DNA of 64,000 bases from Cyclobacterium roseum (GCF_010119225.1 NZ_WNKF01000017.1:1-64000); one strand, 5' to 3'. Counted from the first letter of the stretch, positions 10,066-19,852 are shown. Notes: generated by a model from the letters alone, not told the origin. Program-made: numbers and translations.

Positions 10066-10740
10066 ATGAATAAAGAAGAATTCAGAAAATTTGCAGTTAA
10101 AGATCAAGGCATAAGCGGAAACACGTTTGACCAATATACGCAGTCTGTCGAAAATATGACGCGAGCGGTTATCGAAGAAAGACCCACCAATTTCCGGGAA
10201 ATTGATGTGTTTTCCAGACTGATCATGGACCGGATCATCTTTTTGGGAACGGGCGTAGATGATCATATTGCGAATATCATCACCGCACAGCTCTTATTTT
10301 TGGAGTCAGTCGACTCCAAAAAGGATATATTGCTGTACATCAACAGTCCCGGAGGCTCTGTATATGCCGGCTTAGGCATCTATGACACCATGCATTATAT
10401 TAATCCGGAAGTTGGCACCATTTGCACCGGCTTGGCCGCTTCTATGGGAGCTGTCTTGTTAGCGGGTGGAGCTGCTGGCAAGCGGGCAGCCTTGCCGCAT
10501 TCAAGAATCATGATCCACCAGCCATCCGGTGGGATGCAAGGACAGTCGAAGGATATGGAAATTACCGTCAAGCAAATCCTTGAGCTAAGGACTGAATTGT
10601 ATGAAATCCTTGCCAAACACAGCGGTAAAACCATTGAGGACATTGAGAGGGACTCAGACAGGGATTACTGGTTGAGGGCTTCTGCTGCCAAAGAATATGG
10701 TTTGATTGACGAAGTATTGACGCGAAAAGAAAAAGAATAA
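10066..10740 (+). CDS. clpP: ATP-dependent Clp protease proteolytic subunit
   Basis: ClpP forms the tetradecameric serine-protease chamber fed by ClpX or ClpA/C unfoldases. The catalytic triad is visible: Ser126 in [12 protein letters not shown], His151 in [10 protein letters not shown], and a probable Asp200 in SDRDYWL. The [13 protein letters not shown] and INSPGGS blocks of the fold are intact. At 224 residues with about 28 N-terminal residues before the core, it probably carries a short propeptide. clpX begins 4 bases after its stop, so they form one operon. Confidence 0.97.
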   Translation: MNKEEFRKFAVKDQGISGNTFDQYTQSVENMTRAVIEERPTNFREIDVFSRLIMDRIIFLGTGVDDHIANIITAQLLFLESVDSKKDILLYINSPGGSVYAGLGIYDTMHYINPEVGTICTGLAASMGAVLLAGGAAGKRAALPHSRIMIHQPSGGMQGQSKDMEITVKQILELRTELYEILAKHSGKTIEDIERDSDRDYWLRASAAKEYGLIDEVLTRKEKE

Positions 10741-10744
10741 CTGA

Positions 10745-11974
10745 ATGGCTCAAGTAACGTGTTCCTTTTGCGGTAGAAATAAAAAAGACGTGGACCTAAT
10801 GGTCTCCGGTATCTCTGCGCATATTTGTAATTATTGCATCGAACAAGCTTTCCAGATTTTGGGAGAAGAGGACAAAACCAAGAAACAGTCCAAAAAACCA
10901 AAATTCAAGCTAAAAAAGCCAAAAGAACTAACTGCCTATCTGGGTGAGTACGTGATAGGACAGCAAGAGGCTAAAAAAGTGCTAACGGTGGCCGTTTACA
11001 ATCATTACAAACGACTGGGACAAAAAGAGGAAAAAGAGGATGATGTGAAGATCGAAAAATCCAACATCATCATGGTGGGAGATACCGGTACCGGAAAAAC
11101 CTACCTGGCAAAAACACTCGCAAAAACACTGGAAGTGCCGTTCTGTATCGCCGATGCCACCGTGCTTACCGAAGCAGGCTATGTAGGAGAAGATGTGGAA
11201 AGCATCCTTACCCGCCTGCTTCAAGCTGCCGACTACAATGTGGAAGCAGCGGAAAGAGGCATTGTCTACATCGATGAACTGGATAAAATTGCGCGGAAAT
11301 CGGACAATCCGTCCATTACGCGTGATGTAAGTGGTGAAGGTGTTCAGCAGGCGATGCTAAAATTACTGGAAGGCACAGTGGTCAACGTGCCCCCACAGGG
11401 CGGTAGAAAGCATCCGGACCAAAAAATGATCTCAGTTAACACCGAAAACATTCTATTCATTTGTGGGGGTGCATTTGATGGAATCGGAAGGCACATTGCC
11501 GGAAGGTTAAATACCCAACCCATGGGATTTAGCAAGAAATCTACGGGAACTGAAGTTATTGACAGGACGAATCTGCTGCAGTACGTAACTGCCCAGGACC
11601 TCAAAGCCTATGGGTTAATCCCCGAACTGATCGGCAGACTCCCCGTCATTACCCATCTGGATCCCTTGGATAAAGCCACCCTCAAAAGGATTTTAACGGA
11701 ACCTAAAAATGCATTGACCAAACAGTATGTGAAATTGCTGGCCATGGAAAATGTCACCCTTACCTTCGAGGAATCGGGAATCGATTTTATTGTGGAAAAA
11801 GCGGTGGAATTTAATTTGGGAGCCCGGGGGCTTCGTTCCATTTGCGAGGCCATCATTACCGATGCCATGTACGAATTGCCTTCCGAAGAAGGAGAGCAAA
11901 CCCTGGTCATCGATCTTGAATACGCCAGTTCCCAATTTGAAAAATCAAAATTTAAGAAGCTTCAGGTAGCCTGA
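10745..11974 (+). CDS. clpX: ClpX ATPase, unfoldase subunit of ClpXP
   Basis: A hexameric AAA+ unfoldase that recognises tagged proteins and threads them into ClpP. The N-terminal zinc-binding domain has CSFCGR and CNYC (about residues 5-35); Walker A is [12 protein letters not shown], Walker B is [12 protein letters not shown], sensor/arginine finger segments follow, and the ClpP-docking IGF-like loop region precedes them. Length (409) is normal. Walker A reads GDTGTGKT where GPTGSGKT is commoner, which keeps all the needed residues. It is cotranscribed with clpP and followed by an intrinsic terminator. Confidence 0.97.
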   Translation: MAQVTCSFCGRNKKDVDLMVSGISAHICNYCIEQAFQILGEEDKTKKQSKKPKFKLKKPKELTAYLGEYVIGQQEAKKVLTVAVYNHYKRLGQKEEKEDDVKIEKSNIIMVGDTGTGKTYLAKTLAKTLEVPFCIADATVLTEAGYVGEDVESILTRLLQAADYNVEAAERGIVYIDELDKIARKSDNPSITRDVSGEGVQQAMLKLLEGTVVNVPPQGGRKHPDQKMISVNTENILFICGGAFDGIGRHIAGRLNTQPMGFSKKSTGTEVIDRTNLLQYVTAQDLKAYGLIPELIGRLPVITHLDPLDKATLKRILTEPKNALTKQYVKLLAMENVTLTFEESGIDFIVEKAVEFNLGARGLRSICEAIITDAMYELPSEEGEQTLVIDLEYASSQFEKSKFKKLQVA

Positions 11975-12003
11975 TACCTGGAAAATTCTTCCATAATTTA
12001 TTC

Positions 12004-12037
12004 AAGCCTCTCGTCTACACGGGGGGCTTTTTTTTTT
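12004..12037 (+). terminator. Terminator after clpX
   Basis: AAGCCTC pairs with GGGGCTT (one G-T pair) followed by ten T residues, 30 bases past the clpX stop. Confidence 0.85.
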
Positions 12038-12059
12038 CGAATAACAAGAATCGACTTTC

Positions 12060-12406
12060 TATATATAAACCTGATCCGCGGGGACATGATGCTAGCATCG
12101 GACCAGCCGAGGCAGAACCTGCCGGGCCGGGTAAAATAGCGTTCATGATTCTAAACCTTTAGCTGCAAGGAAGCTCAAAAGATAAACCCTCTTTTGGCAA
12201 ATGCAAGTTGCGACGATCCTTAAAATCTGTCTCCGGTTGGCTAGGTTTGAGCAGCAGAAACGGTGGGAATCTAAAACTTAGAAAGGCTGCCAACCCTTCC
12301 AGCCGCAAAGGCCGGACAAAAGGGTTGGCAGTGACGAAATAGACAGATTTTCGGATTAATCAGGTTATAACTACTCTTTATTGCAACTAATCTTAGTTAT
12401 TTTTTC
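12060..12406 (+). ncRNA. Candidate structured non-coding RNA or decayed mobile element
   Basis: No convincing coding frame lies in this stretch of about 350 bases between the convergent clpX and lpxB. It is instead packed with inverted repeats: GATGCTAGCATC (12088-12099); a long imperfect hairpin at 12103-12130 around GGCAG-AAC-CTGCC; an 11-base pair AAAATCTGTCT / AGACAGATTTT (12222-12232 and 12341-12351) enclosing TCTAA/TTAGA (12270-12282) and a second 11-base pair TGCCAACCCTT / AAGGGTTGGCA (12288-12298 and 12320-12330). The motif CCAGCC...GGCCGG, with the same A-C mismatch, recurs in two hairpins. The stretch ends in a hairpin with a U run. It does not resemble tmRNA, SRP RNA or RNase P. 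A MITE-like remnant is the main alternative. Strand is inferred from the terminal U run. Confidence 0.4.
12385..12406 (+). terminator. Hairpin and U run ending the 12.1-12.4 kb non-coding region
   Basis: AACTAA-TC-TTAGTT followed by ATTTTTT on the plus strand. It points towards lpxB, so it would stop plus-strand transcription from the non-coding region before it reads antisense into lpxB. The stem is short and AT-rich, so strength is uncertain. Confidence 0.45.
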
Positions 12407-13514
12407 ACGCCCCGGTCAGGGATCGATAAATTAATTCGGCCGTTTCTCTGGAGGCTTGTTGGGTCCCAATCCTTTCCAATAAGGACTCGTAGCCCTCCAA
12501 TTGAGCCTCTCTTTTAGGTCCACCGGTAAGCAAAACCTCCAATTCCCTCTTTACGGTTCCTGGCGAATAATCTGTTTGAATCAGCTCTTTGACCACTTCC
12601 TTTTCGGCAATTAAATTAACCAGGGAAATAAATGGCACCCGGATTAATCGTTTTGCAATGGCGTAGGAGATGCCGCTGGTCTTGTAGACCACCACTTGAG
12701 GTGCCTTAAACAAAGCCGTTTCCAAGGTCGCCGTTCCGGAAGTAACCACCGCTGCCCGTGCATGATACAGGATATCGTAGGTTTGATCAAAAATCACCTT
12801 TATTCCGGCGGAAATTGCTTCATTGTACACTTCGGCGGGCAGATTTTTTACCCCAGCCACCACCCAATCCACTTCTTTGAGTTCAGATTTTAAGGTAATC
12901 ATGGTTTGCAGCATTTGCCTGATTTCCTGCTTCCTGCTTCCAGGAAGCAGTGCTACGAGCTTTTCAGCCTGCATTTGGTGCTTCTGCAAAAAATCAGGGT
13001 CGGGCTGGAATTTCTTTTTTTCGTCCAACAGCGGGTTGCCCACGTAGGCCACCTGCCAGTCAAATTTTTTGAAAAACTCCGGTTCAAATGGTAAAATGCA
13101 GTAAAGGTGATCGACGTACTTTTTTAGCTTCAACGCCCGGTTTTGGTTCCAGGCCCAGACCTTAGGAGCAATGTAATAATGAACAGGTATCCCTTTTTGG
13201 CTGGCAAAAGCCGCCATCTTCATATTAAATCCGCCAAAATCAACCAGTATCAAGGCGTCTGGCCGGTGTTCCAGCAGGTCTGCCTTTATTTTATTCAGAT
13301 ACTTCACTACCCTCCGGAAATGAAGCACCACTTCCAGAAAGCCCATTAGAGCCATTTCACGGTAATGGGCCGTCAGCAGGCAGCCCGCTGCCTGCATGTA
13401 ATCCCCACCCATGCCTCTGAATTCGGCATCGGAATCTTCTTTCTTCAACTCGTATAGCAAGTTGGAGGCATGCAGGTCTCCTGACCGTTCTCCGGCGATG
13501 ATGTAGTATTTCAC
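12405..13514 (-). CDS. lpxB: Lipid-A-disaccharide synthase
   Basis: LpxB condenses UDP-2,3-diacylglucosamine with lipid X to make the lipid A disaccharide at the inner membrane. Diagnostic segments: MKYYIIAGERSGDLHASNLL at the N-terminus (GExSGD motif), MGFLEVVLHFRRV, DFGGFNMKMAAFA, YYIAPKVWAWNQNR and LLPGSRKQEI. Length (369) is typical. It begins 30 bases after the PTPS/QueD gene, so the two are probably cotranscribed, although no functional link is evident. Confidence 0.97.
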   Translation of the reverse strand: MKYYIIAGERSGDLHASNLLYELKKEDSDAEFRGMGGDYMQAAGCLLTAHYREMALMGFLEVVLHFRRVVKYLNKIKADLLEHRPDALILVDFGGFNMKMAAFASQKGIPVHYYIAPKVWAWNQNRALKLKKYVDHLYCILPFEPEFFKKFDWQVAYVGNPLLDEKKKFQPDPDFLQKHQMQAEKLVALLPGSRKQEIRQMLQTMITLKSELKEVDWVVAGVKNLPAEVYNEAISAGIKVIFDQTYDILYHARAAVVTSGTATLETALFKAPQVVVYKTSGISYAIAKRLIRVPFISLVNLIAEKEVVKELIQTDYSPGTVKRELEVLLTGGPKREAQLEGYESLLERIGTQQASRETAELIYRSLTGA

Positions 13515-13544
13515 CCGACTGGAGTTTGTTGATTTCGATAGGGA

Positions 13545-13964
13545 CTATTCGCCATAGTATTCCACAAAATTACGAGGCGTTTCGTAAAGGGTAAGCTTGT
13601 ACAGTCCCCCTTCTTTGACCAGCTCATCCACCAGGGGCTGGAGTATTTTCCAAAATTCCATGACCAGGTTTTCGCAACTTGCCATTTTACCCGTCATAAA
13701 CGGTACGTCCACATTGAGGTTCTTGTGGTCGACCTTATCGATGACCTCCCGGCGGATCAGCGTGCTCAACTGTTTTAAATCCACCACAAAGCCGGTTTCT
13801 TCGTCCGGTCTTCCTTTGATGGTGACAATCAGATCAAAATTATGACCGTGCCAGTTTTCATTGGCGCAGGGCCCAAAAACGGCTTTATTTTTCTCTTCGG
13901 ACCATTTCGGATTCCATAATTTATGGGCTGCGTTAAAATGTTCCTTCCGACAAACGTGTACCAT
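13545..13964 (-). CDS. 6-pyruvoyl-tetrahydropterin synthase / QueD-family protein
   Basis: A 139-residue protein of the tunnelling-fold PTPS/QueD family. Likely zinc ligands are His14 (HFNAAHKL) and His39/His41 (WHGHNF); the catalytic Cys33 lies in CANENWHGH. The spacing is C-x5-HGH, as in PTPS of the tetrahydropterin type, whereas E. coli QueD has C-x3-HGH. The enzyme acts on dihydroneopterin triphosphate, giving 6-pyruvoyl- or 6-carboxy-tetrahydropterin. QueE, the next enzyme of the queuosine route, is 11 kb upstream in this window, so a QueD role remains possible. lpxB follows after 30 bases. Family is firm; the exact reaction is not. Confidence 0.9.
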   Translation of the reverse strand: MVHVCRKEHFNAAHKLWNPKWSEEKNKAVFGPCANENWHGHNFDLIVTIKGRPDEETGFVVDLKQLSTLIRREVIDKVDHKNLNVDVPFMTGKMASCENLVMEFWKILQPLVDELVKEGGLYKLTLYETPRNFVEYYGE

Positions 13965-14069
13965 TGCTTCTATTCAATTGAAGCCACAAAGTTACATAAA
14001 AATGAAGCAAAAGCAGCCGCCCGCCCGGGGAAACTACCGAAGCACCTCCATTCCGATGGAACGGCCATG

Positions 14070-17000
14070 CTACTCTTTAGTCACCTTGAAGGTATGAACC
14101 TCCTTTGCTGCCTGTACCTGAATCAGGTACAAGCCTGGCGAATGGTTAAAATCCAAGATAAATTCCGTACCGGGTGCCGTCTTGGGAAAATCATTTCGCT
14201 GCATTTCCCTTCCGATGGCATCGTAAATCCTTACGGACACTTCCCCACGGTAATCGTTATTGATAAACAGGGAAAGGCGGTCCTCAACCGGATTGGGACC
14301 TATGGAATAGCCGGCTCTGCCAGCAAAAGTCTCCTCATCCGCGCTGGAAACCACGACGATATCGGAGATACGATTGCATTGATCATCGATCACTGCGACC
14401 TGATAGGCTCCTCCATCCAACACCTGAATGGACCTTCCGGTAGCTCCTTGAATTAGTTCGCCGTCATTGTACCATTGGTAAGAAGAAGCGGGCAAGACTG
14501 AGGTGAGCTGGGATCCGTTGGCTACAATTTCCGGTTTTCTCAGGGAATTGGAATTAATGGTAACCTGTTGGTTAAAATCTGCTGTACCCCCTGGCCCGGA
14601 TATTTCCAGGTTCACGTTATAGATCCTGGCATTGGCAAAAACAAAGGAAGGTTGGCTATCCGTGGAGCTGCCCACGTTGCCGAAATCCCAGCGATAATTG
14701 GTAATGGTTCCTTCCGATAAGTTGATAAACTCGGTAAGACCACCGGCACAGTTAAACTGAACTTCAAAATTGGCAAACAGCACGTTATCACAGTCGATAT
14801 TACTCCAATTGACAGCATTAATGACAGAGGATTGGGGATCAAGATTAATAACGGATGATCCCGTCAAATCCACATTCTCCACGCTGAGCCCTTCAAAGCA
14901 GTATTTTCTATAGGGTTCATGGACAAAGGTCGCTTTTCCAGAAGATCGAATCACCGTTTGATCGTTAATTCCACCCGAATGGGCTACTGATTCGCGAACC
15001 AGGAACGACTGACCCTCAGTAAGGACTAATTCAGCTCCCCCTTCCAGTTCTAGCCTATCTACTTCCGTATTATTCTGACTGATCAGGGTTTCTCCACCAA
15101 GTTCCAACCTTCGGATGATTCCGGAAGCCACTATTTCCAATTGCCCCCCCAGGTTTTTTAAACTAGCTACGGTATTGGCCGCCAAATCTTCATAAACACC
15201 AGCTTCTCCCGTAAATACGATCGCCATATCCGATTCCAGCGCAGCGTTATTTGAAATGCGAAGGCTTTCAGCGAATTCAAGGACCCTCAGGTTACCCGTT
15301 AGTGTGGCATTTCCGGACATATCAAACTGATTGGCAGCAAGCGAATCCATCGCAAATTCAACCGCTGCTTCCGCTATTTGTAAGCGGTTCACTTTGGGCA
15401 CGGAAAGCACTCTCCATCTGCCTTCGTCAAATACCATGTCAATATCGGCGAAATTTAATCGGCCAAAATCCAATATGTTTTCGTTTTGATCTGCTCCCTC
15501 AAAGAGAATTCTTCCATCCCGAACTTCCGTAAGGTTATTACTGGAGCGGAATCCATTTCTGATTAACAGTTCATTTTGATTCAAATCCAAAACCCAGGAA
15601 TTTTCGCCAAAAATATTGAGGCTGAACACATCGGTATTTTGGGTTAAGGAAATGGTTTCCTGAGAAATCGTTCGGTCTATAACCACCCGTGTGCCTTCAT
15701 CAGGAATTCGGTTGGCTGCCAGCCCATCGCTGGCTAAGGACCAATTTTGGGGATTATCCCAATTGCCGTCCTCCCCTATCCAATACAGCGTGCTTGTCTG
15801 TCCATCAGAAACCCCTGCTGAAAATACCAGACTGAAAGGTTGTTGCCCGTTGGTCAAGGTACCCTTATGACTTACCCGCAGGGTGTACCGCTGGGGGGAA
15901 GGGTTGTTGATTAGAATTTGCTCTACATTATCTCTGAAATTGTCGTTTTGGTTATTGGCTATGGCCGTAGAACCGTCCAGTGGATTCAGAGACCAGGGGA
16001 AATAGGTGGTGCCATTTTCATCAATGATACGCAGATCGAGGTCATTTACAAGCATTAAATCCGTCGGGTTGAGCCTGGGTGATGGCGGCGTACCGGCCGG
16101 ATCTGTCCAGGCGATCGTCGCTTTGATGGGTTCGATACCGTTGGATATAAACTCAAATTCATACACGTCATCTTGCCGAAGGTCCTGTTCACGGATTATT
16201 CTGGAACTGCCATCCTCATCAATGATCATCCTGGCAGCTTGCTCCGCATCCAATAACCCCCACCCGAACATATAGTCAGGCCCGGGGTTCATTCCCGCTT
16301 CTTTCGCCGTTTGAATGGCTAGTGCTTTTACCGTGGCTGAGTGCATGTACCTGCCTGCATTCCGATCGTTGTAGAGCTCCTGCAACAGTAGCAGGGAACC
16401 GGATACATTGGGAGTAGCCATGGAAGTACCGCTAAGATTGGCGTAACTGTCTGCTCCATTGGACTCCAAAATGGCAGCGCTAAACACATTCACACCCTTT
16501 CCTACCAGATCAGGCTTTATTCTTCCATCGTCCACCGGACCCCAACTAGAAAAAGAACTCATGATTACATCGGAAGGCTCGGCATAATCATCCAACATAT
16601 TGACGGCTCCAATGGTCAGGCTGTTTTTTGACACCCCTTCCGGGCCAATGGAATCATCCGGGCCGTCCGCATCGCGGGACCCGTCACCCACATCCGAACG
16701 GTCATTGCCTGCGGCCCACACAATGGTATAATAGGGCTTGCTATAGGCAAGTTGATCTATTTGTCTGGATTTATTGGTATAGAACCCAAAGCGGTAATCC
16801 TCGTTGGGGCTTACACTTTCATTTCCCGCCCAGGACCAGTTGTTGTTGCTATCTCTGAACCATCCCATTAAAAATCCATAGGAATGATTCGATACCAGAT
16901 GTCCCTCAGGATTGAGGTCGGGATCGTAACTGTTCTGACTCATTTTGGAAATATCCGCATCCCAGTTAAACGCCCAGCCGGTGGCCTGATTGGCCATTCC

Positions 17001-17516
17001 ACGGGCATTGCTATTATTTCCAGATGCCAGTATGGTACCCGTTACATGGGTAGCGTGGTTACTTATCTCTTCGGTGGATCCATCAATTTGAGTAACCCGA
17101 TTTCCAAATTCATTGTGGGTTACTTTGGGACGGGTTTGGTCGTAGATACCGATGACCATGCCAGCCCCTGCCAGATCCAGATTTAAACTTCCTCCCTGCT
17201 GTAATGCCCTCGTACCAGTAGTCTCGGCCGCCCCTACATTATAGGTTGTATAATAAATAGGGTGGTTTTCATCATCCAGATACTGAAAAACAGCCATCCG
17301 TTCATCGGCGAGCCTCATCCGAACCGGTATGCCTAATTGCGCAGCAATGCTTGCTTTTTCAGCCGGCTGTAGTTGGTAGCGTTGCAGGTTGTTCTGCAGG
17401 TGTTGGAACAGTTCCGTCCTGACTTTTCGCAGTCCACTGTCAGAGTCACCCGAAATTTGAGCATAACCCATTCCTCCGGTTAGCAAAAAGGCAATCAATA
17501 TGAGTAATTTTTTCAT
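14070..17516 (-). CDS. Secreted S8 family serine peptidase with PKD domain and T9SS sorting domain
   Basis: A 1148-residue subtilase. Signal peptide 1-19 (ending GYAQ); catalytic Asp126 (GIYDQTRP), His154 (SNHATHVTGT), oxyanion Asn271 (WAAGNDRS) and Ser365 (LSGTSMATP), all present. A P-domain-like/jelly-roll region follows (to about 570), then a long repetitive region of beta-helix or filamentous character (about 600-920), a PKD domain (about 930-1000, YRWDFGNVGSS), an Ig-like segment and a type A C-terminal sorting domain (about 1068-1148, IGPNPVEDRLSLF to HTFKVTKE). It should therefore be secreted by T9SS and attached to or released from the surface. It lies 71 bases downstream of a SusC-SusD-lipoprotein run on the same strand, suggesting a role in feeding peptides to that transporter; that link is inference. 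Confidence 0.95.
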   Translation of the reverse strand: MKKLLILIAFLLTGGMGYAQISGDSDSGLRKVRTELFQHLQNNLQRYQLQPAEKASIAAQLGIPVRMRLADERMAVFQYLDDENHPIYYTTYNVGAAETTGTRALQQGGSLNLDLAGAGMVIGIYDQTRPKVTHNEFGNRVTQIDGSTEEISNHATHVTGTILASGNNSNARGMANQATGWAFNWDADISKMSQNSYDPDLNPEGHLVSNHSYGFLMGWFRDSNNNWSWAGNESVSPNEDYRFGFYTNKSRQIDQLAYSKPYYTIVWAAGNDRSDVGDGSRDADGPDDSIGPEGVSKNSLTIGAVNMLDDYAEPSDVIMSSFSSWGPVDDGRIKPDLVGKGVNVFSAAILESNGADSYANLSGTSMATPNVSGSLLLLQELYNDRNAGRYMHSATVKALAIQTAKEAGMNPGPDYMFGWGLLDAEQAARMIIDEDGSSRIIREQDLRQDDVYEFEFISNGIEPIKATIAWTDPAGTPPSPRLNPTDLMLVNDLDLRIIDENGTTYFPWSLNPLDGSTAIANNQNDNFRDNVEQILINNPSPQRYTLRVSHKGTLTNGQQPFSLVFSAGVSDGQTSTLYWIGEDGNWDNPQNWSLASDGLAANRIPDEGTRVVIDRTISQETISLTQNTDVFSLNIFGENSWVLDLNQNELLIRNGFRSSNNLTEVRDGRILFEGADQNENILDFGRLNFADIDMVFDEGRWRVLSVPKVNRLQIAEAAVEFAMDSLAANQFDMSGNATLTGNLRVLEFAESLRISNNAALESDMAIVFTGEAGVYEDLAANTVASLKNLGGQLEIVASGIIRRLELGGETLISQNNTEVDRLELEGGAELVLTEGQSFLVRESVAHSGGINDQTVIRSSGKATFVHEPYRKYCFEGLSVENVDLTGSSVINLDPQSSVINAVNWSNIDCDNVLFANFEVQFNCAGGLTEFINLSEGTITNYRWDFGNVGSSTDSQPSFVFANARIYNVNLEISGPGGTADFNQQVTINSNSLRKPEIVANGSQLTSVLPASSYQWYNDGELIQGATGRSIQVLDGGAYQVAVIDDQCNRISDIVVVSSADEETFAGRAGYSIGPNPVEDRLSLFINNDYRGEVSVRIYDAIGREMQRNDFPKTAPGTEFILDFNHSPGLYLIQVQAAKEVHTFKVTKE

Positions 17517-17587
17517 CTGAATTTTTCCCTAAGTCTCTGATAATTTACCAGGCTTTTTCCTTTTCTTCTTTTTTGGCTAAGGCTGGG

Positions 17588-18403
17588 TTAATCCACCCGG
17601 GTCAAGGTGGTCACTCCGCTTTCCTCCGATTCTTCCGTTCTCCAGCTAATCCGTATGGTACCATCCTCATTGACGCTTCCCGTACCGTTGAAGGTATCTT
17701 CCCCAAAAACAAGGTCGGGTTGGTCGGTGATGGTAATTTCCCCGCATAGCTCAGTGAATACCGCTGGATTGTCCTCGGCACCAAATACCTGCGAATAAAC
17801 TCCTCCCGTAATATCGGATATCCGGTACGTAAAGGGTTCCAGCTCGGTGATCGTAACTTCGTAATTTACGGTACCACCGGTACCTACGGTTACTGTATTG
17901 TAAATGCCCGCCAAATCGGAAGGGCAAGAAAGGCGGATCTCAATGGTTAATTGAAAGTAATTGGTGCTTATTTTGGTTTCGCCGGCATCCAGAATAGTCA
18001 AGGTTAAATCAGGCATTTCGTCAGTAGCCAGATTGCCAGTCAAAATTTCCAACGGTACGTCTACGAAGCTACTATTGGCCGGAATGACCACCTCCCTATC
18101 TTCCAGGCGGTAATGCACTCCTTCTACGGCAGTTGATGTGGGGTCTACTCCCAATAAAACGGGGACTGGCTGATCCACCTGAATTCCTACCAGGTTTACC
18201 CGAACAAACTCCTGGTCTACCTGATTGTCGTCTACCTTGGTCATGATTTTCTGAATGGTATTATTAGGCCTGGAAGCCTCATCAAATTCCACCTCCATGC
18301 CTTCCCAAACGATATTAAACCCGGATTCATCCATACAAGATGAGATCCAGAAAGCCATGCCCAGAAATAGGAAAAATCCAACTGTTTTTAGTTTAGTAGC
18401 CAT
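17588..18403 (-). CDS. Calx-beta/DUF4843-like surface lipoprotein of the SusCD locus
   Basis: A 271-residue lipoprotein: the signal peptide runs to WISSCMDES, a lipobox with Cys22 or Cys23, followed by acidic sequence consistent with surface export. The middle contains a Calx-beta-like strand pattern (ATEGVHYR-like segment AVEGVHYRLEDREVVIPANS and a following VDVPLEIL), as seen in DUF4843 proteins encoded beside SusD genes. It starts 3 bases after the SusD stop, so it is a member of the same operon. It probably helps substrate binding at the surface. The family name is tentative because the domain is recognised only by pattern. Confidence 0.8.
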   Translation of the reverse strand: MATKLKTVGFFLFLGMAFWISSCMDESGFNIVWEGMEVEFDEASRPNNTIQKIMTKVDDNQVDQEFVRVNLVGIQVDQPVPVLLGVDPTSTAVEGVHYRLEDREVVIPANSSFVDVPLEILTGNLATDEMPDLTLTILDAGETKISTNYFQLTIEIRLSCPSDLAGIYNTVTVGTGGTVNYEVTITELEPFTYRISDITGGVYSQVFGAEDNPAVFTELCGEITITDQPDLVFGEDTFNGTGSVNEDGTIRISWRTEESEESGVTTLTRVD

Positions 18404-18406
18404 ATA

Positions 18407-19852
18407 TCAATATCCTGGGTTTTGCTCAAGGTCTTCATTTAATTGAATTTGTTCAAGTGGAATATTTGCCAGTACACGGTAATCGGTATAGGGAACCTCT
18501 AGAAAGTCTCCGTGCTTGCTGATATCCCTTCCATTACGTTTCAGATCGAAAAACCGGTGCCCTTCCAGCGCAAATTCCACCCTTCTTTCCTGCAATATAC
18601 GGTTAAGTAGCGCTTCGCCTGACAGCAGATTATCCACTGGACCCAGCCCACGTTTGGATCGCAGCGCATTGACATCTTCTCTTGCTCCCCGTGGATTGTT
18701 TTGATACCTGGCCTCCGCCCGGATCAGGTAAAGCTCTGCTGCCCGAATGACGGGGAGGTTTTCCAGAAAATCTCCCTTGTATCCCGTCCATTTTCTACTG
18801 GCATATACCGGCCCTTCGATACCTTCTCGGGTGGTTTCCCTCCAGCAATCTCTTCGCACATCCTCCTCTTCGTAAGCCGCCATGAGCTCGTTAGAGGCTC
18901 CAATGATAAATTGTGCGGCCGGTTCGTTGTCTGAAACCAGGGAATTCAGACTATTATTTACGCCATCCACACTGCTCCAGTCCACTTGTCGGAGTTCGAG
19001 TTCAAATAGGGATTCCGGATGCGGTGCACGGGAGAAGCCCTGTACGTATTGACCGGGTTCGGATAACCCATCCCCATTGGTGCGCAATCCAAGCAAGTTC
19101 ATGGCTGAAGTGGCTGCCCCCTCTGCATCTTCCATGCGTCCCCAGTAGAGGTAAAGCCGCGCCAGTAAGGTTAGTGCTGCACCGGTATTGGCATAATAAA
19201 CTCCTTCTGATCCAATGGATACCGCTCCCACCAATGGAATGGCTGCCAATAGGTCACTCTCAATTTGCGCATAAACCTCCTCCACAGTGGATCTGGTTCT
19301 GAAATTCGCATCAGAAGCTACTAAGGTCGGCGTTAACCGTAATATTGGTCCTAAATTAAATCCATCCACTTCTCTTCCCGGTTCGTACCCATACACCCTG
19401 CACAGGTCAAAATAAAACAAGGCCCTCATAAAATAGGCATCACCTTTAATGAAGGATTTTTGATCCTCTTCCCCGGCTACACTTTCGTCATCTATGGTTT
19501 CGATGATCAGGTTGGCATCGTTTATTCCACCGTAGACCACTCCATTCCAAATAGCAATGTGGTCCCTATCCCCGTTCGTTTCTTCCCCCTGATACCTACC
19601 AGTATTCGCTACCAATCGTAAATTGTCTGCTAAAATCTCCGGAGCAATCATCATGGTTTGACCATAATAACTGAAGCTATTCGCCCTGCTGTACATCGAG
19701 TTCGCAACCGATTGATACCCTGCTACGTCATTAAAGGCCACCTCTGGTGTCAGACTTTGCCTGGGTGTTGTGTTCAGGTCGGTACAAGCCATCATGGGAA
19801 ACAGGGCCAAAATGGAATAATAGAAACTATTTTTGATCTCTTTTATCATCAC
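18407..19852 (-). CDS. SusD/RagB family nutrient-binding outer-membrane lipoprotein
   Basis: A 481-residue SusD-like lipoprotein with lipobox MMACTDLNT (Cys22 or Cys23) and TPRQSLTPE immediately after, a common SusD opening. The N-terminal TPR-like helices are followed by the ragged insert region; the C-terminal ALEGHRFFDLKRNGRD block is the family hallmark. SusD forms a lid on the SusC barrel and captures the ligand. It begins 2 bases after the SusC stop, so translation is probably coupled. The ligand is not evident; the nearby subtilase suggests peptides rather than glycans, and no glycoside hydrolase is present in the window. Confidence 0.96.
   Translation of the reverse strand: MMIKEIKNSFYYSILALFPMMACTDLNTTPRQSLTPEVAFNDVAGYQSVANSMYSRANSFSYYGQTMMIAPEILADNLRLVANTGRYQGEETNGDRDHIAIWNGVVYGGINDANLIIETIDDESVAGEEDQKSFIKGDAYFMRALFYFDLCRVYGYEPGREVDGFNLGPILRLTPTLVASDANFRTRSTVEEVYAQIESDLLAAIPLVGAVSIGSEGVYYANTGAALTLLARLYLYWGRMEDAEGAATSAMNLLGLRTNGDGLSEPGQYVQGFSRAPHPESLFELELRQVDWSSVDGVNNSLNSLVSDNEPAAQFIIGASNELMAAYEEEDVRRDCWRETTREGIEGPVYASRKWTGYKGDFLENLPVIRAAELYLIRAEARYQNNPRGAREDVNALRSKRGLGPVDNLLSGEALLNRILQERRVEFALEGHRFFDLKRNGRDISKHGDFLEVPYTDYRVLANIPLEQIQLNEDLEQNPGY

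Noticed and set aside
12060-12406. tmRNA, SRP RNA, RNase P RNA or a group II intron domain
   Set aside because: The characteristic conserved segments of these RNAs are not present, so only a generic structured-RNA or MITE-like reading is kept.
13923-14456. A 177-residue open frame on the plus strand
   Set aside because: It is antisense to the C-terminal sorting domain of the subtilase and has low-complexity, non-protein-like composition.
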